From Bacteroides oleiciplenus YIT 12058 (GTDB lineage: Bacteria; Bacteroidota; Bacteroidia; Bacteroidales; Bacteroidaceae): a DNA stretch of 64,000 bases. Position numbers and translations under genes: made by a program. The stretch is taken from positions 186,001 to 250,000 of the forward strand of contig NZ_JH992946.1 of NCBI RefSeq assembly GCF_000315485.1, in the 5' to 3' direction. This document shows positions 43,923-52,976 of this stretch, piece by piece. Each line of letters begins with the position of its first letter. Within the stretch, counting starts at the first letter, position 1. The notes beneath the pieces were generated by a model that was given only the letters and a program-made list of their open reading frames with translations, had not been told where the DNA came from and did no database searches.

Positions 43923-45074
43923 ATGAAAAAGATCTGTTTTGTTGCGCTCGCCGCTTTGGCATTGAGCGCATGTAATTCTGAACCGAAATTCAAAGTTGAA
44001 GGCGAAGTTTCAGGTGCCGACGGCAAGACGTTGTATCTGGAAGCTGCCGCTTTGGAAGGTGTTGTGCCCTTGGATTCTGTTAAATTGAAGGGTGACGGTT
44101 CTTTCAGTTTCAAACAAACACGTCCGGAATCTCCGGAGTTCTACCGCTTGCGCGTGGACGACAAAGTTATCAATTTCTCAGTAGACTCTACGGAAACTGT
44201 CGAACTGAAAGCTCCGTATGCTGATTTTGCAACCGCCTATACGGTGGAAGGCTCGGCAAACAGTGCTAAGATCAAGGAACTGACATTGAAGCAGGTGCAA
44301 TTGCAGAATCGGGTAAATGAACTGATTAAGAAAATGCAGTCTCATCAGATAGGTGCCGATGTTTTTGAAGAAGAACTGGCTGCCTTGATGAAAGACTATA
44401 AAGATGATGTGAAAACAAAATATATTTTTGCGGCTCCCAATACTGCTGCCGCTTATTTTGCTCTGTTTCAGAAGTTGAATAATTATCTTATCTTCGACCC
44501 CTTGAACAGCAAAGAAGACATCAAATGCTTTGCAGCAGTGGCAACCAGCCTGAATAACTTTTATCCGCATGCGGACCGTTCCAAGAATCTCTATAATATT
44601 GTGATTAAAGGAATGAAGAATACCCGTGCACCACAGCAAAAAGTGTTGGAATTGCCGGAAGAGGCTATTTCAGAAACCGGTATCATTGACATCAGCCTTC
44701 GCGACATGAAGGGGAATACTCATAAGTTGAGCGAACTGAAAGGTAAAGTCGTATTGCTGGACTTCACCATTTATCAGAGTGCAGCTTCCGCTCCTCATAA
44801 TTTTTTATTGAACGACCTGTATACTAAATATAAGGATCAGGGCTTGGTGATTTATCAGGTTTCACTGGATGCAGACGAACATTTCTGGAAAACAACGGCT
44901 GATAATTTGCCTTGGATTTGCGTGCGGGATGCAAATGGAATTTACTCTAATGTGGCCGCCATGTACAACGTTAAAGAAGTGCCGTCGCTGTTCCTGATTA
45001 ACCGGAATAGTGAGTTGAGTGCTCGCGGAGAGACTATAAAAGACCTGGATGCTGCGGTGAAAGCACTGTTGTAA
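43923..45074 (+). CDS. Thioredoxin-fold lipoprotein without a CxxC motif
   Basis: A 383-residue predicted lipoprotein (LALSACNSE, lipid Cys near 17). It begins with a DUF4369 domain (about 20-120), continues with a helical stretch, and ends with a TlpA/AhpC-type thioredoxin fold from about 245 (LSELKGKVVLLDF, QVSLDADEHFWKT, VKEVPSLFLINRN). Where active relatives have WCxxC this protein reads FTIYQSAASAPHN, so it has no redox cysteines and cannot be a normal oxidoreductase. A long upstream extension of the frame is possible, but the lipoprotein signal fixes the start at 43923. Confidence 0.88.
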   Translation: MKKICFVALAALALSACNSEPKFKVEGEVSGADGKTLYLEAAALEGVVPLDSVKLKGDGSFSFKQTRPESPEFYRLRVDDKVINFSVDSTETVELKAPYADFATAYTVEGSANSAKIKELTLKQVQLQNRVNELIKKMQSHQIGADVFEEELAALMKDYKDDVKTKYIFAAPNTAAAYFALFQKLNNYLIFDPLNSKEDIKCFAAVATSLNNFYPHADRSKNLYNIVIKGMKNTRAPQQKVLELPEEAISETGIIDISLRDMKGNTHKLSELKGKVVLLDFTIYQSAASAPHNFLLNDLYTKYKDQGLVIYQVSLDADEHFWKTTADNLPWICVRDANGIYSNVAAMYNVKEVPSLFLINRNSELSARGETIKDLDAAVKALL

Positions 45075-45129
45075 CTTGTTATAAATTAGAAGTTTTTATT
45101 TAAATATGTTACATAGCAGCAATTTTTGC

Positions 45130-45160
45130 TTGACACGCATTAATTAAAAGGCTATCTTTG
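45130..45160 (+). promoter_or_regulatory. Promoter of greA
   Basis: TTG at 45130-45132, a 20-bp spacer and TATCTTTG at 45153-45160 match the Bacteroides promoter. Start is expected near 45167. Confidence 0.8.
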
Positions 45161-45181
45161 CAAAAGAAAAATCGAAGAGGG

Positions 45182-45216
45182 TTCCAGCATGCTGACCATG
45201 TTGGAATTCTTTTTTG
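45182..45216 (+). terminator. Terminator-like hairpin in the greA leader
   Basis: ttccagcatg (45182-45191) pairs with 45197-45206 (one G-T pair), loop ctgac, followed by ttcttttttg. It is only about 15 nt after the predicted start and 43 nt before greA, so it could attenuate greA or yield a short RNA. Confidence 0.75.
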
Positions 45217-45258
45217 TTATATAATACCATTTAGAAACTTAAAAGGAGGAAAAAAAGT

Positions 45259-45723
45259 ATGGCTTATATGTCAGAAGAAGGCTACAAGAAATTGATGGCC
45301 GAACTGAAAGAATTGGAGACGGTAGAACGTCCTAAGATTTCGGCTGCAATAGCCGAAGCACGTGATAAAGGTGACTTGTCGGAGAATGCAGAGTATGATG
45401 CTGCCAAAGAAGCTCAGGGTATGCTTGAGATGAAAATCAATAAATTGAAAATGGTTATCGGAGATGCCAAGATTATTGATGAGTCCAAGCTGAAAACAGA
45501 CTCCGTGCAGATATTGAATAAGGTGGAACTGAAGAATGTAAAGAATGGAATGAAGATGACTTATACCATTGTTTCGGAAAGCGAAGCCAACCTGAAAGAA
45601 GGTAAAATTTCGGTTAACACCCCGATTGCACAAGGTTTGCTTGGCAAGAAGGTGGGTGATGTAACTGAAATCAAAGTACCACAGGGCATGATTCACCTTG
45701 AAGTAATGAACATATCAATTTAA
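45259..45723 (+). CDS. greA: Transcription elongation factor GreA
   Basis: A 154-residue factor that enters the RNA polymerase secondary channel and promotes cleavage of backtracked RNA. It has the N-terminal coiled coil (about 8-75, with the acidic tip in DLSENAEYDAAKEAQG) and the C-terminal FKBP-like domain (ISVNTPIAQGLLGKKVGD). Length is near the usual 158. A GA-rich ribosome site aaaggagg lies at 45242-45249. It has its own promoter, a leader hairpin and a terminator. Confidence 0.97.
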   Translation: MAYMSEEGYKKLMAELKELETVERPKISAAIAEARDKGDLSENAEYDAAKEAQGMLEMKINKLKMVIGDAKIIDESKLKTDSVQILNKVELKNVKNGMKMTYTIVSESEANLKEGKISVNTPIAQGLLGKKVGDVTEIKVPQGMIHLEVMNISI

Positions 45724-45727
45724 TCTT

Positions 45728-45762
45728 AAGGCAGGTCCGCATGCGGGCTTGCCTTATTTTAT
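45728..45762 (+). terminator. Terminator of greA
   Basis: A 12-13 bp stem (45728-45755, two G-T pairs) around gcatgc is followed by attttat, starting 5 bp after the greA stop. Confidence 0.8.
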
Positions 45763-45775
45763 ATACATAAAAGCT

Positions 45776-46168
45776 ATGGCAACAATATTCAGCAGAATTA
45801 TCGCAGGTGAAATACCGAGCTATAAGGTGGCAGAGGATGATAAGTTCTTTGCATTTCTGGACATCAATCCGTTGGTGAAAGGTCACACGTTGGTCGTTCC
45901 CAAGCAGGAAGTGGATTATATCTTCGACTTGAATGATGAAGATTTGGCGGCAATGCACGTTTTTGCCAAGAAGGTGGCACGCGCCATTGAGAAAGCTTTC
46001 CCTTGCAAAAAAGTGGGTGAAGCGGTGATTGGCCTGGAAGTGCCTCATGCGCACATTCATCTTATCCCTATGCAGAAAGAATCGGATATGTTGTTTTCTA
46101 ATCCGAAGTTGAAACTTTCTGATGAAGAATTCAAGGCGGTTGCCGAAGCGATTCGGGCGGTGCTCTGA
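45776..46168 (+). CDS. HIT family nucleotide hydrolase
   Basis: A 130-residue histidine-triad protein (Hint/Fhit type). It has FSRIIAGEIPSYKVAEDD at the start, DINPLVKGHTLVVPK in the middle and the catalytic triad HAHIHLIP near residue 99. It should hydrolyse adenosine phosphoramidates or dinucleoside polyphosphates. The ATG at 45776 gives the usual MATIFSRII start. It follows greA after a terminator. Confidence 0.93.
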   Translation: MATIFSRIIAGEIPSYKVAEDDKFFAFLDINPLVKGHTLVVPKQEVDYIFDLNDEDLAAMHVFAKKVARAIEKAFPCKKVGEAVIGLEVPHAHIHLIPMQKESDMLFSNPKLKLSDEEFKAVAEAIRAVL

Positions 46169-46198
46169 TAATAATACTCCTTCCTTTTATATAATAAG

Positions 46199-46237
46199 AA
46201 CGGGGACTGAATCCACTTCAGTCCCCGTTTCTTTTAT
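46199..46237. terminator. Terminator after the HIT gene
   Basis: A perfect 13-bp stem (46199-46211 with 46217-46229), loop tccac, then ttctttta. It lies between convergent genes. Confidence 0.88.
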
Positions 46238-46251
46238 CTGTTGTCTGAAAG

Positions 46252-46278
46252 CATGAGCTTTCAATTTTCAGTTCTCAA
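46252..46278. repeat. Heptad spacer downstream of the guanylyltransferase
   Basis: On the minus strand, units like attgaga, actgaaa and attgaaa follow the guanylyltransferase stop. This is the same 7-nt class as before hlyD, ribF and sufE, here at a 3' end. Confidence 0.45.
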
Positions 46279-47364
46279 TTAAATATAGTCTTCGCCCAAT
46301 TTTATTTGCGCATCGTTTACATATTTGCGGATGGAGTGTTCTTCGTCTTTTTTGCAGATAAGCAGCACATTGTCTGATTCGGCAATGAGATAGCCTTCCA
46401 GTCCGTCGATGACGGCGAGTTTGTTTTGTGGGAGTACCACGATATTGTCTTTACTTTCGTATAGCAATGACTGACATTTCAAGGTGACATTTCCTCCTTC
46501 GTCTTTTGGGGATAGGTCATATAAAGACCCCCATGTGCCTAAGTCCGACCAGCCGAAGTCTCCTAATGAAACATATACATTGTCTGCCTTTTCCATGATG
46601 CCGAAGTCGACGGAAACATTGGGACAGGCGGGGAAGTTTTCATTAATGAATGCCTTCTCGGACGATGTGCCGTATACATCCTTGCCCGGAGCTAATTTGG
46701 ATGCCAGTTCGGGGAGCAGTGCTTCCACGGCCTTGATGACTGAGTTTACATTCCACATGAAAAGTCCGGAGTTCCAATAAAACTCTCCGCTTTCTACGAA
46801 TACTTTGGCTAATTCCAATTCCGGCTTTTCGGTGAAGGTCTTCACTTTATAGAAGTTATCTCCTGTTTGTTCAGCTATTTGTATATAACCGTAACCTGTT
46901 TCAGGGCGGTTGGGCTTAATTCCGAGGGTGAGCAGCTTTTCTGATTGGGATACAAACGTCAGGCCTTTTTCAATGGCATCAAGGAATTCGCCTTCTTTCA
47001 GAATCAAATGGTCGGACGGAGCTACCACGATATTCGCATTCGGATTTAATGCGCGGATGTGATAGGCTGCCCATGCGATGCAGGGGGCAGTATTTCTGCG
47101 TGTAGGTTCCAGAAGAATCTGTTCGGGATTCAATTCTGGGAGCTGTTCCTTTACAAGATCGGCGTACAAGTCGTTTGTAACGATAAGTATGTTCTCTGTA
47201 GGAATAACTTTATTGAAGCGGTCGAAAGTTTGTTGAAGCAGCGACCGGCCTGTGCCAAAGAAGTCCAGAAACTGTTTTGGGAGCGTTTTTCGACTGAATG
47301 GCCAGAATCGGCTACCGATACCTCCACCCATGATAACGCAGAAGTTATCCTTATTTGTTGTCAT
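46279..47364 (-). CDS. manC: Mannose-1-phosphate guanylyltransferase
   Basis: A 361-residue nucleotidyltransferase that makes GDP-mannose from mannose-1-phosphate and GTP, for glycan and fucose supply. It has the signature MGGGIGSRFWPFSRKTLPKQFL near the start, given here as residues about 12-33, plus APSDHLI, FTEKPE and SVDFGIMEK. There is no phosphomannose isomerase domain, so it is the single-function form. Single gene. Confidence 0.93.
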   Translation of the reverse strand: MTTNKDNFCVIMGGGIGSRFWPFSRKTLPKQFLDFFGTGRSLLQQTFDRFNKVIPTENILIVTNDLYADLVKEQLPELNPEQILLEPTRRNTAPCIAWAAYHIRALNPNANIVVAPSDHLILKEGEFLDAIEKGLTFVSQSEKLLTLGIKPNRPETGYGYIQIAEQTGDNFYKVKTFTEKPELELAKVFVESGEFYWNSGLFMWNVNSVIKAVEALLPELASKLAPGKDVYGTSSEKAFINENFPACPNVSVDFGIMEKADNVYVSLGDFGWSDLGTWGSLYDLSPKDEGGNVTLKCQSLLYESKDNIVVLPQNKLAVIDGLEGYLIAESDNVLLICKKDEEHSIRKYVNDAQIKLGEDYI

Positions 47365-47467
47365 ATCGTTTGTTTTAAAAGTTTCTGCTAAAGTACACTA
47401 TATTTTGGAAACACGGAATCTTTGTAGAGAGTTTTATGACTTTTTTCTCCTTTTTTTAGGAAAAGTA

Positions 47468-47497
47468 TTGCAGGTTTAGAAAAAAACCGTATCTTTG
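47468..47497 (+). promoter_or_regulatory. Promoter of tRNA-Leu
   Basis: TTG at 47468-47470, 19 bp, then TATCTTTG at 47490-47497; start expected near 47504, about 18 bp before the tRNA. Confidence 0.82.
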
Positions 47498-47521
47498 CAC
47501 CGCAATTGAGAAATCAAGCAT

Positions 47522-47605
47522 GCCCAGATGGCGGAATCGGTAGACGCGCTGGTCTCAAACACCAGTGGATTCACTTCCATCCCGGTTCGACCCCGGGTCT
47601 GGGTA
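47522..47605 (+). tRNA. tRNA-Leu (anticodon CAA)
   Basis: 84 nt that fold as a class II tRNA: acceptor GCCCAGA with TCTGGGT (first pair G-T), anticodon stem ctggt/accag with loop ctcaaac (anticodon CAA, reads UUG), a long variable arm and T arm cccgg-ttcgacc-ccggg. The CCA end is not encoded. It has its own promoter and terminator. Confidence 0.97.
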
Positions 47606-47609
47606 CTGA

Positions 47610-47650
47610 AACGGAGAAAGTTGAAAAACTTTCTCCGTTTTTCTTTTCTA
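47610..47650 (+). terminator. Terminator of tRNA-Leu
   Basis: A perfect 13-bp stem (47610-47622 with 47627-47639), loop gaaa, followed by ttttcttttct. Confidence 0.93.
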
Positions 47651-47710
47651 CTCCTCGTAATTTATGGATTTGCTGGTATATTCGCTTTTATGATTTAATG
47701 CTTGAGAAAT

Positions 47711-48106
47711 ATGAATATTGAAGATTTCAGAGAATACTGCCTTTCATTTGAAGGTGTTCATGAGAAAATGCCATTTCCCAATGTGGCTGATAGATACAGT
47801 CGTGATGTTCTGTGCTTTTACGTGTTGGATAAATGGTTCTGTTTTGTAAATATCGAAATCTTTGATTTTTGTTGTATCAAGTGCAATCCGGAAGAATCGG
47901 GCGAACTGCAAAGTAGGTATGTTAGCATAAAACCGGGCTGGCATATGAATAAGAAATATTGGATTAGTGTTTATTTCAATCAAGATGTACCGGATACTCA
48001 GATTAAGGAGTTGGTAAGAAAATCCTATGAAATTGTGGTCAAGAGCCTGACGAAGAAGGAACAGGAAATGCTACAATCGGGTGATGTAACTTTTCAAGAT
48101 GAATGA
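47711..48106 (+). CDS. MmcQ/YjbR family protein
   Basis: A 131-residue protein of the MmcQ/YjbR (DUF419) family with a CyaY-like fold. Signatures are MNIEDFREYCLSFEGVHE at the start, the middle FYVLDKWFCFVNI and KPGWHMNKKYWISVYF. Members are often called DNA-binding, but the role is unproven. The ATG at 47711 is chosen over a TTG nine bases upstream. It converges with the WG-repeat gene. Confidence 0.88.
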   Translation: MNIEDFREYCLSFEGVHEKMPFPNVADRYSRDVLCFYVLDKWFCFVNIEIFDFCCIKCNPEESGELQSRYVSIKPGWHMNKKYWISVYFNQDVPDTQIKELVRKSYEIVVKSLTKKEQEMLQSGDVTFQDE

Positions 48107-48130
48107 TAGAAGACATATTTTTCATATTGG

Positions 48131-50032
48131 CTAATAATTTTTGTTGGCTTGATGTATATCGAAGTCGTCTTTTTCATTGGAGGGTTCTCCCCATGCAAAT
48201 CTATTCCCATAATTCTCCATAATTTCTTTTATGGAAATATTCTTGCGGATAAGATTACCTTTCAAATCATAATAACTCCAGATTTCGTTTTGCAAAACGG
48301 CTAATTTCCCTTCTTGTTCTTCAAGGTCAGAGTACGGGATATCATCAATGAGATTATCGTATATACATGGCAGGATTTCTTCGTTTTTCCATGATATGAC
48401 TCCGTATTTTCCATTCCTACGGACCCTGATGACTCCGGCAAGGGGAATATCCACATAATCGTATTCTATAGGAATGATGATTTTTCCTTCATGAGATATT
48501 AAACCGTATTTTCCTTTATTTTTTACGAAATGTGCATCCGGTCCATATTCTACCCAGCCGGAGAGTCCGTCATAAATAATGGGAATGACTATATTGTTAT
48601 GAATATCGATGGTGCCGACCTTTCCCTCTTTGATGACTATGTATTTGGTCTTAAGTGGATCAAAGTCATTATAAAATGTATCATAAATCGCATCATATTC
48701 AAAGGGGATTTTAATCTTGCCTTCCTCGTCATATATTCCCGCTTTGCCTTCTCTGTTGATAAAGACAAGATCACTTGTCAGTTGATATATTTTTCTATAT
48801 TCAAATGGTTTGATTATTTGATTCTCTCTCGAAATGAGGCCATATCTATTGCCCTTAGTGGCTATAATTGTGGTGTCATTAAAATGAAATAGTGTATCAT
48901 ATTCGAATGGTATGGTTAATTGACCATTATAATTGACTCGCCCTTTTTTGTTGTGTATGTCTGATACTAAAAGATCTGCATTACCGTATCTATATGATAC
49001 GATACCTTCTGTTGGAATCGCATTAGCATGTTCATTGAGGATTGTTATTTTATTACCTTTAGTAGCCACAAAGATATTTGCATAGTCAGAATATCTTGAA
49101 GGGCGTTCAATGAGATCATAAGTAAGAGGTAATACAAGCTTTCCATGTTCATCGATAATTCCATATCTGCCTTTATTGGCTACAATTGCTTTTCGCCCTA
49201 ACCCGAAAGGTTCGATATAGTCATAAACTCCGAATGGGACTATTATATGCTGAGATTTGTCAATATAAGCATATTCCTTTTGATGTTTGCTTGTGGTTAT
49301 TGGTATGGGAACATTTAGGCGATTGTTAGCAGGGAGTGCGCTTGATTCACTTTGACTTATAATAATATAATCACTAAAATCAGATAGTGGCTTTCCTTCA
49401 AAAGAGAAACAGGCCCATTTCTTTTCGTTAGTAATTATAAAGCAGTCTTGATTTGAAAACCATTCTATTTTGGAGTATTTGAATGGAATAATTGCATTAT
49501 TGCAGGAATCTATAACTCCATATTTGCCATTTTTCATTAAAATGGCAAGTCCCGGTTTGTAGAAATAGGCTAAGTGCAAATCTGGGTCTGCATCGTACTC
49601 TAAAGGGATAGTGATATCTCCTTTCCGGTTAATGAATCCTTGTTTACCGTTTTTTATAACTGGGGCTAAATCCGGACAACATGAGAAGCTTCTCATGTTG
49701 TCATAAATAAAAGGAACCAAAGTTCTTTCCGTTATGTCTATAATACCGGCTTTTCCATCCTTTTGTGCTATAATCATTCCTCGGGCCACTTGGGATAGAG
49801 ACTGATATTTTCCAAGAGCTATTACTATTTCACCATTCCTGTTTTTGATTCCATATGTAGATTCGTCTTCTGTTGCAATTACTTTGTATTCCGGATCTTC
49901 AATTAAGATAGGTGTTCCTATGCTATCATACGTGTATACTTCGTACTCATAGTATTCTATTTCATTGTTTTGGCAAAAGGCTATATTCTTGACTAATAGC
50001 ACAAATATGAATAGTGTGATAATTCGTTTCAT
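48131..50032 (-). CDS. WG-repeat secreted protein
   Basis: A 633-residue protein with a signal peptide (NIAFCQN) and about 14 WG-type repeats of 35-45 residues, each with a core like GKYGVID..N.IIPFKYD or GKAGIYDEEGKIKIPFEYDAI. The repeats probably form a beta-propeller or solenoid used for binding. No catalytic domain is visible. The ligand and role are unknown. It is a single gene next to a sensor kinase on the other strand. Confidence 0.9.
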   Translation of the reverse strand: MKRIITLFIFVLLVKNIAFCQNNEIEYYEYEVYTYDSIGTPILIEDPEYKVIATEDESTYGIKNRNGEIVIALGKYQSLSQVARGMIIAQKDGKAGIIDITERTLVPFIYDNMRSFSCCPDLAPVIKNGKQGFINRKGDITIPLEYDADPDLHLAYFYKPGLAILMKNGKYGVIDSCNNAIIPFKYSKIEWFSNQDCFIITNEKKWACFSFEGKPLSDFSDYIIISQSESSALPANNRLNVPIPITTSKHQKEYAYIDKSQHIIVPFGVYDYIEPFGLGRKAIVANKGRYGIIDEHGKLVLPLTYDLIERPSRYSDYANIFVATKGNKITILNEHANAIPTEGIVSYRYGNADLLVSDIHNKKGRVNYNGQLTIPFEYDTLFHFNDTTIIATKGNRYGLISRENQIIKPFEYRKIYQLTSDLVFINREGKAGIYDEEGKIKIPFEYDAIYDTFYNDFDPLKTKYIVIKEGKVGTIDIHNNIVIPIIYDGLSGWVEYGPDAHFVKNKGKYGLISHEGKIIIPIEYDYVDIPLAGVIRVRRNGKYGVISWKNEEILPCIYDNLIDDIPYSDLEEQEGKLAVLQNEIWSYYDLKGNLIRKNISIKEIMENYGNRFAWGEPSNEKDDFDIHQANKNY

Positions 50033-50087
50033 AGCACTTTTTATTTACGTGAATATTTTGGTGTGATATCAGGATATTATAGCTGAT

Positions 50088-50118
50088 AATCAGTAACTTT
50101 GTAAAGTTACTGATTTTT
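50088..50118 (+). terminator. Plus-strand hairpin in the gap before the sensor kinase
   Basis: A perfect 12-bp stem (50088-50099 with 50104-50115), loop tgta, then three more T. No plus-strand gene ends here, because the neighbouring WG gene is transcribed away from it. Confidence 0.6.
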
Positions 50119-50123
50119 CTGAT

Positions 50124-50461
50124 ATGAAGAGATTTTTTTTCGAAGAATATCGTTTCTGTAATTTATGCAATATGGCGCTGAAACATAAATATTTGCATGC
50201 CTACACTAACCTGCCTACCATACCACGTGGCAGGTTGATAACGAGCATTCTTATTGGACTTTTGTTCGCTTTTTGTTTTTATGCCTTTTTGTACGTTTGC
50301 CGGGAAGCTTTATTATGCAGGCCATTTACCAGATAAGAAATAGCTATTCACTTGCAACTTACCAACAAAAGTATGAAGAGCTTGAATGGGAGAAAGAAAG
50401 GGGTGTCCGTAAGAAGTATCCATACCGCGTTATTGAAGTTCCAACAGGGGTATTGCCTTAG
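50124..50461 (+). pseudogene. Possible frameshifted small membrane protein
   Basis: The 577-bp gap 50033-50609 holds two overlapping frames. The first (50124-50336, 70 residues) begins MKRFFFEEYRFCNLC and has one membrane helix (LITSILIGLLFAFCFYAFLY). The second, in another frame (to 50461), continues with a charged helix YQQKYEELEWEKERGVRKKYPYR, given here as the region from about 50350. Joined by a shift near 50300 they would make one protein of about 110 residues. It may be a broken gene or two chance frames. No family recognised. A TAACTTTG -7 box for the next gene is at 50551-50558. Confidence 0.3.
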
Positions 50462-50609
50462 GAAAAGTACTTTAAAGGATATAAATAGCAAAAATATGAA
50501 CGTAAAAAGCAAATTTATCACTTGAAACTTCTTATGCATTTATTTTTTTCTAACTTTGCAGCAATTAGTTGAGAGGCTTTTGCTGTTTTATATTTAAATC
50601 TTTATCTCT

Positions 50610-52937
50610 ATGCCAAATCAGAATATACTTCTGTATCCTCCTTTGACATTCCGAATACTTGCGATAACTATTCTCGCTTGCCTTTCGTTTGCTCCCAGAG
50701 TGATGGCTGATACAAAAAATCAGGAATATATTGTTTTTATTAGTTCTTCTACCTTTCGTGAGAAATGGGCCTATGATTTGCTTGAGGCTGTAGAGAAAAC
50801 ATTCAATCAGGAAGATTCATTTAAGGTATATTCGGAAGCTCTTACCATTTGGCAGTTTCATAACCAGGAAGAGATAGATCAGAAAACTGATTATCTGAAG
50901 AATAAATATTCAACTCCCCCAAAAGCCGTTGTAATCATAGGTGCTCCGGGATGGTATGTGTGCCAACCGCTTTTTGATACTATTTGGAAAGATGTGCCCA
51001 CCATTATTTGTCATTCGGTGCCACATCTGCCGGAAGATATAAATAAGTATTATGGTGGCGAAGATATCACTGCTGACCAAATTATAACTACGCCTGAGAT
51101 GCTGGAGCGTTATAATATTGCTGCGATAAACATACCTGTTTATATTCGGGAGACTGTACATCTGATGAAGCAGATCACTCCTGATATGAAAAAGGTTGTT
51201 TTATTGTCGGATGACAGGTTTGTCTGTTCTTTGATTCGTAAAGAATTTGAAGAACTCCATCAACAATGCTTTCCGGAGTTGGAATTGGAATTTATTACTT
51301 ATCCTTACACAAATTCGGAAACAATGCTCCATGAAATTGCTACGTATGGCAAGGAAACCGGCATTATTTACTGTTCATGGGTGAATATATCCAGTCAAAG
51401 CTTGTCCGAGCGGTACTATCCCGACGAGAGAATGCACTCTTACATTTCCGATGCTGCTAAAAATCCGGTTTTTACTTTGTCGGATCAATACACAGAGAGT
51501 TGTTCGCTATTCGTAGGCGGACATTATATCAGTAGTCTTGAAATAGAAAATTCAGTTATCAGTGAGATAAAGAGCGCACTAAAGGATGATGATACCTATC
51601 AGGCGAAGACAATTATTGCTGGTACACCTGATACGCATCTCAATTACCAGACATTGCTTGATAAGGGAGTTGCTTTAAGAAACATTCCGCAAGATGTTAT
51701 TTTCCATGATGTTCCACCCGGCTTCATCCAGAGGAATATGACTTATGTTGTAATTGTTCTGGGAGGTGCAGTTGTTTTCATTTTATTCTTCTTTATGAAC
51801 AGGCGTATAAAAACTCTGAGAGAAAGGGAGCGTGAAAAGCATCTGCATCTGTTGGAGAACATTCTTGATAACCTTCCTATTGCTGCCAAGGTGAAAGACG
51901 TGGACAACAATATGCGTTATACTTTCTGGAATAAGAAGGCAGAGGAACTCTTTGAGTACCCGGCTAAAGACGCTATCGGAAAAACAGACTTTGATGTCAT
52001 GCCGCAAGCTGCAAAACTGATAAGGAAAGAAGATGAAGAACTGGTGAGAACGAATAATGCCCAGTCGGGTATAAGACGTTTCTTCACCAATAAGAATGAA
52101 GAGTGTTTTACCTTCCAGAATAATAATCTTATTACCTTCTCCGACGGTCGCAAATGGATTGTCTATACAGCTTGGGAGATTACCGACCTGAAAATTATGG
52201 AACGCAAACTGCGACTGGCGAAAGAGGAAGCTGAAGAATCTAATCGTATTAAGTCGGCTTTTCTAGCTAATATGAGTCATGAGATACGTACTCCGCTTAA
52301 TGCTATAGTCGGTTTCTCGAGTATATTGGCTACAGATGTTTCAGAAGAGGAAAGGGTGGAATATCTTAGCATCATCGAACAGAACAATGAGCTTTTGTTG
52401 CAACTCATCAATGACATTCTGGACCTGTCTAAAATTGAGGCGGGCACATTGGAGTATGTTTATGCCAATATAGACATCAATAAGATGCTGTCCGAAATAG
52501 AGCAGACTACCCGAATCAGGTTAACCAATAAACATGTTGACCTGATTACTGTCACTCCGTTGGCCGAACTGTTATTGTATACTGACCAGCGCAGAATTAC
52601 CCAAGTCATGAATAACTTTATTAGTAATGCCATGAAGTTCACCACTGCCGGAAGCATTTCCATAGGTTATGATTTGCCGAAAGATGGCTATATACGTTTC
52701 TTCGTAACTGACACGGGCACGGGCATACCGCCTGAGAATATAGAAGCCATATTCAATCGCTTCGTGAAGCTTGACTCATTTAAGCAAGGAACAGGCTTGG
52801 GACTGGCTATCTCACAGAATATAGTCAAAGAACTTAAAGGTGAGATAGGGGTGGAGTCGGAGTTGGGCAAAGGCTCTACTTTCTGGTTTACGCTGCCCTA
52901 TGAGAAGATGAGTGCACACCGTTCTATATTCTCATAA
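50610..52937 (+). CDS. Sensor histidine kinase with periplasmic ABC-type binding domain and PAS
   Basis: A 775-residue kinase. It has a signal/anchor (about 10-32), a periplasmic domain resembling ABC substrate-binding proteins (about 40-365, AVVIIGAPGWYVCQPLF, KKVVLLSDDRFVCSLI), a membrane helix near 375-395, a PAS domain (about 410-530), HisKA with the phosphorylated His557 in ANMSHEIRTPLNAIVGF, and an ATPase domain (DTGTGIPPEN, GTGLGLAIS). It should sense a small ligand outside the cell. No response regulator is adjacent. Confidence 0.92.
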   Translation: MPNQNILLYPPLTFRILAITILACLSFAPRVMADTKNQEYIVFISSSTFREKWAYDLLEAVEKTFNQEDSFKVYSEALTIWQFHNQEEIDQKTDYLKNKYSTPPKAVVIIGAPGWYVCQPLFDTIWKDVPTIICHSVPHLPEDINKYYGGEDITADQIITTPEMLERYNIAAINIPVYIRETVHLMKQITPDMKKVVLLSDDRFVCSLIRKEFEELHQQCFPELELEFITYPYTNSETMLHEIATYGKETGIIYCSWVNISSQSLSERYYPDERMHSYISDAAKNPVFTLSDQYTESCSLFVGGHYISSLEIENSVISEIKSALKDDDTYQAKTIIAGTPDTHLNYQTLLDKGVALRNIPQDVIFHDVPPGFIQRNMTYVVIVLGGAVVFILFFFMNRRIKTLREREREKHLHLLENILDNLPIAAKVKDVDNNMRYTFWNKKAEELFEYPAKDAIGKTDFDVMPQAAKLIRKEDEELVRTNNAQSGIRRFFTNKNEECFTFQNNNLITFSDGRKWIVYTAWEITDLKIMERKLRLAKEEAEESNRIKSAFLANMSHEIRTPLNAIVGFSSILATDVSEEERVEYLSIIEQNNELLLQLINDILDLSKIEAGTLEYVYANIDINKMLSEIEQTTRIRLTNKHVDLITVTPLAELLLYTDQRRITQVMNNFISNAMKFTTAGSISIGYDLPKDGYIRFFVTDTGTGIPPENIEAIFNRFVKLDSFKQGTGLGLAISQNIVKELKGEIGVESELGKGSTFWFTLPYEKMSAHRSIFS

Positions 52938-52976
52938 AGTAGTTTTATTATTATCCATTCGTGTTCAAATCTGATT

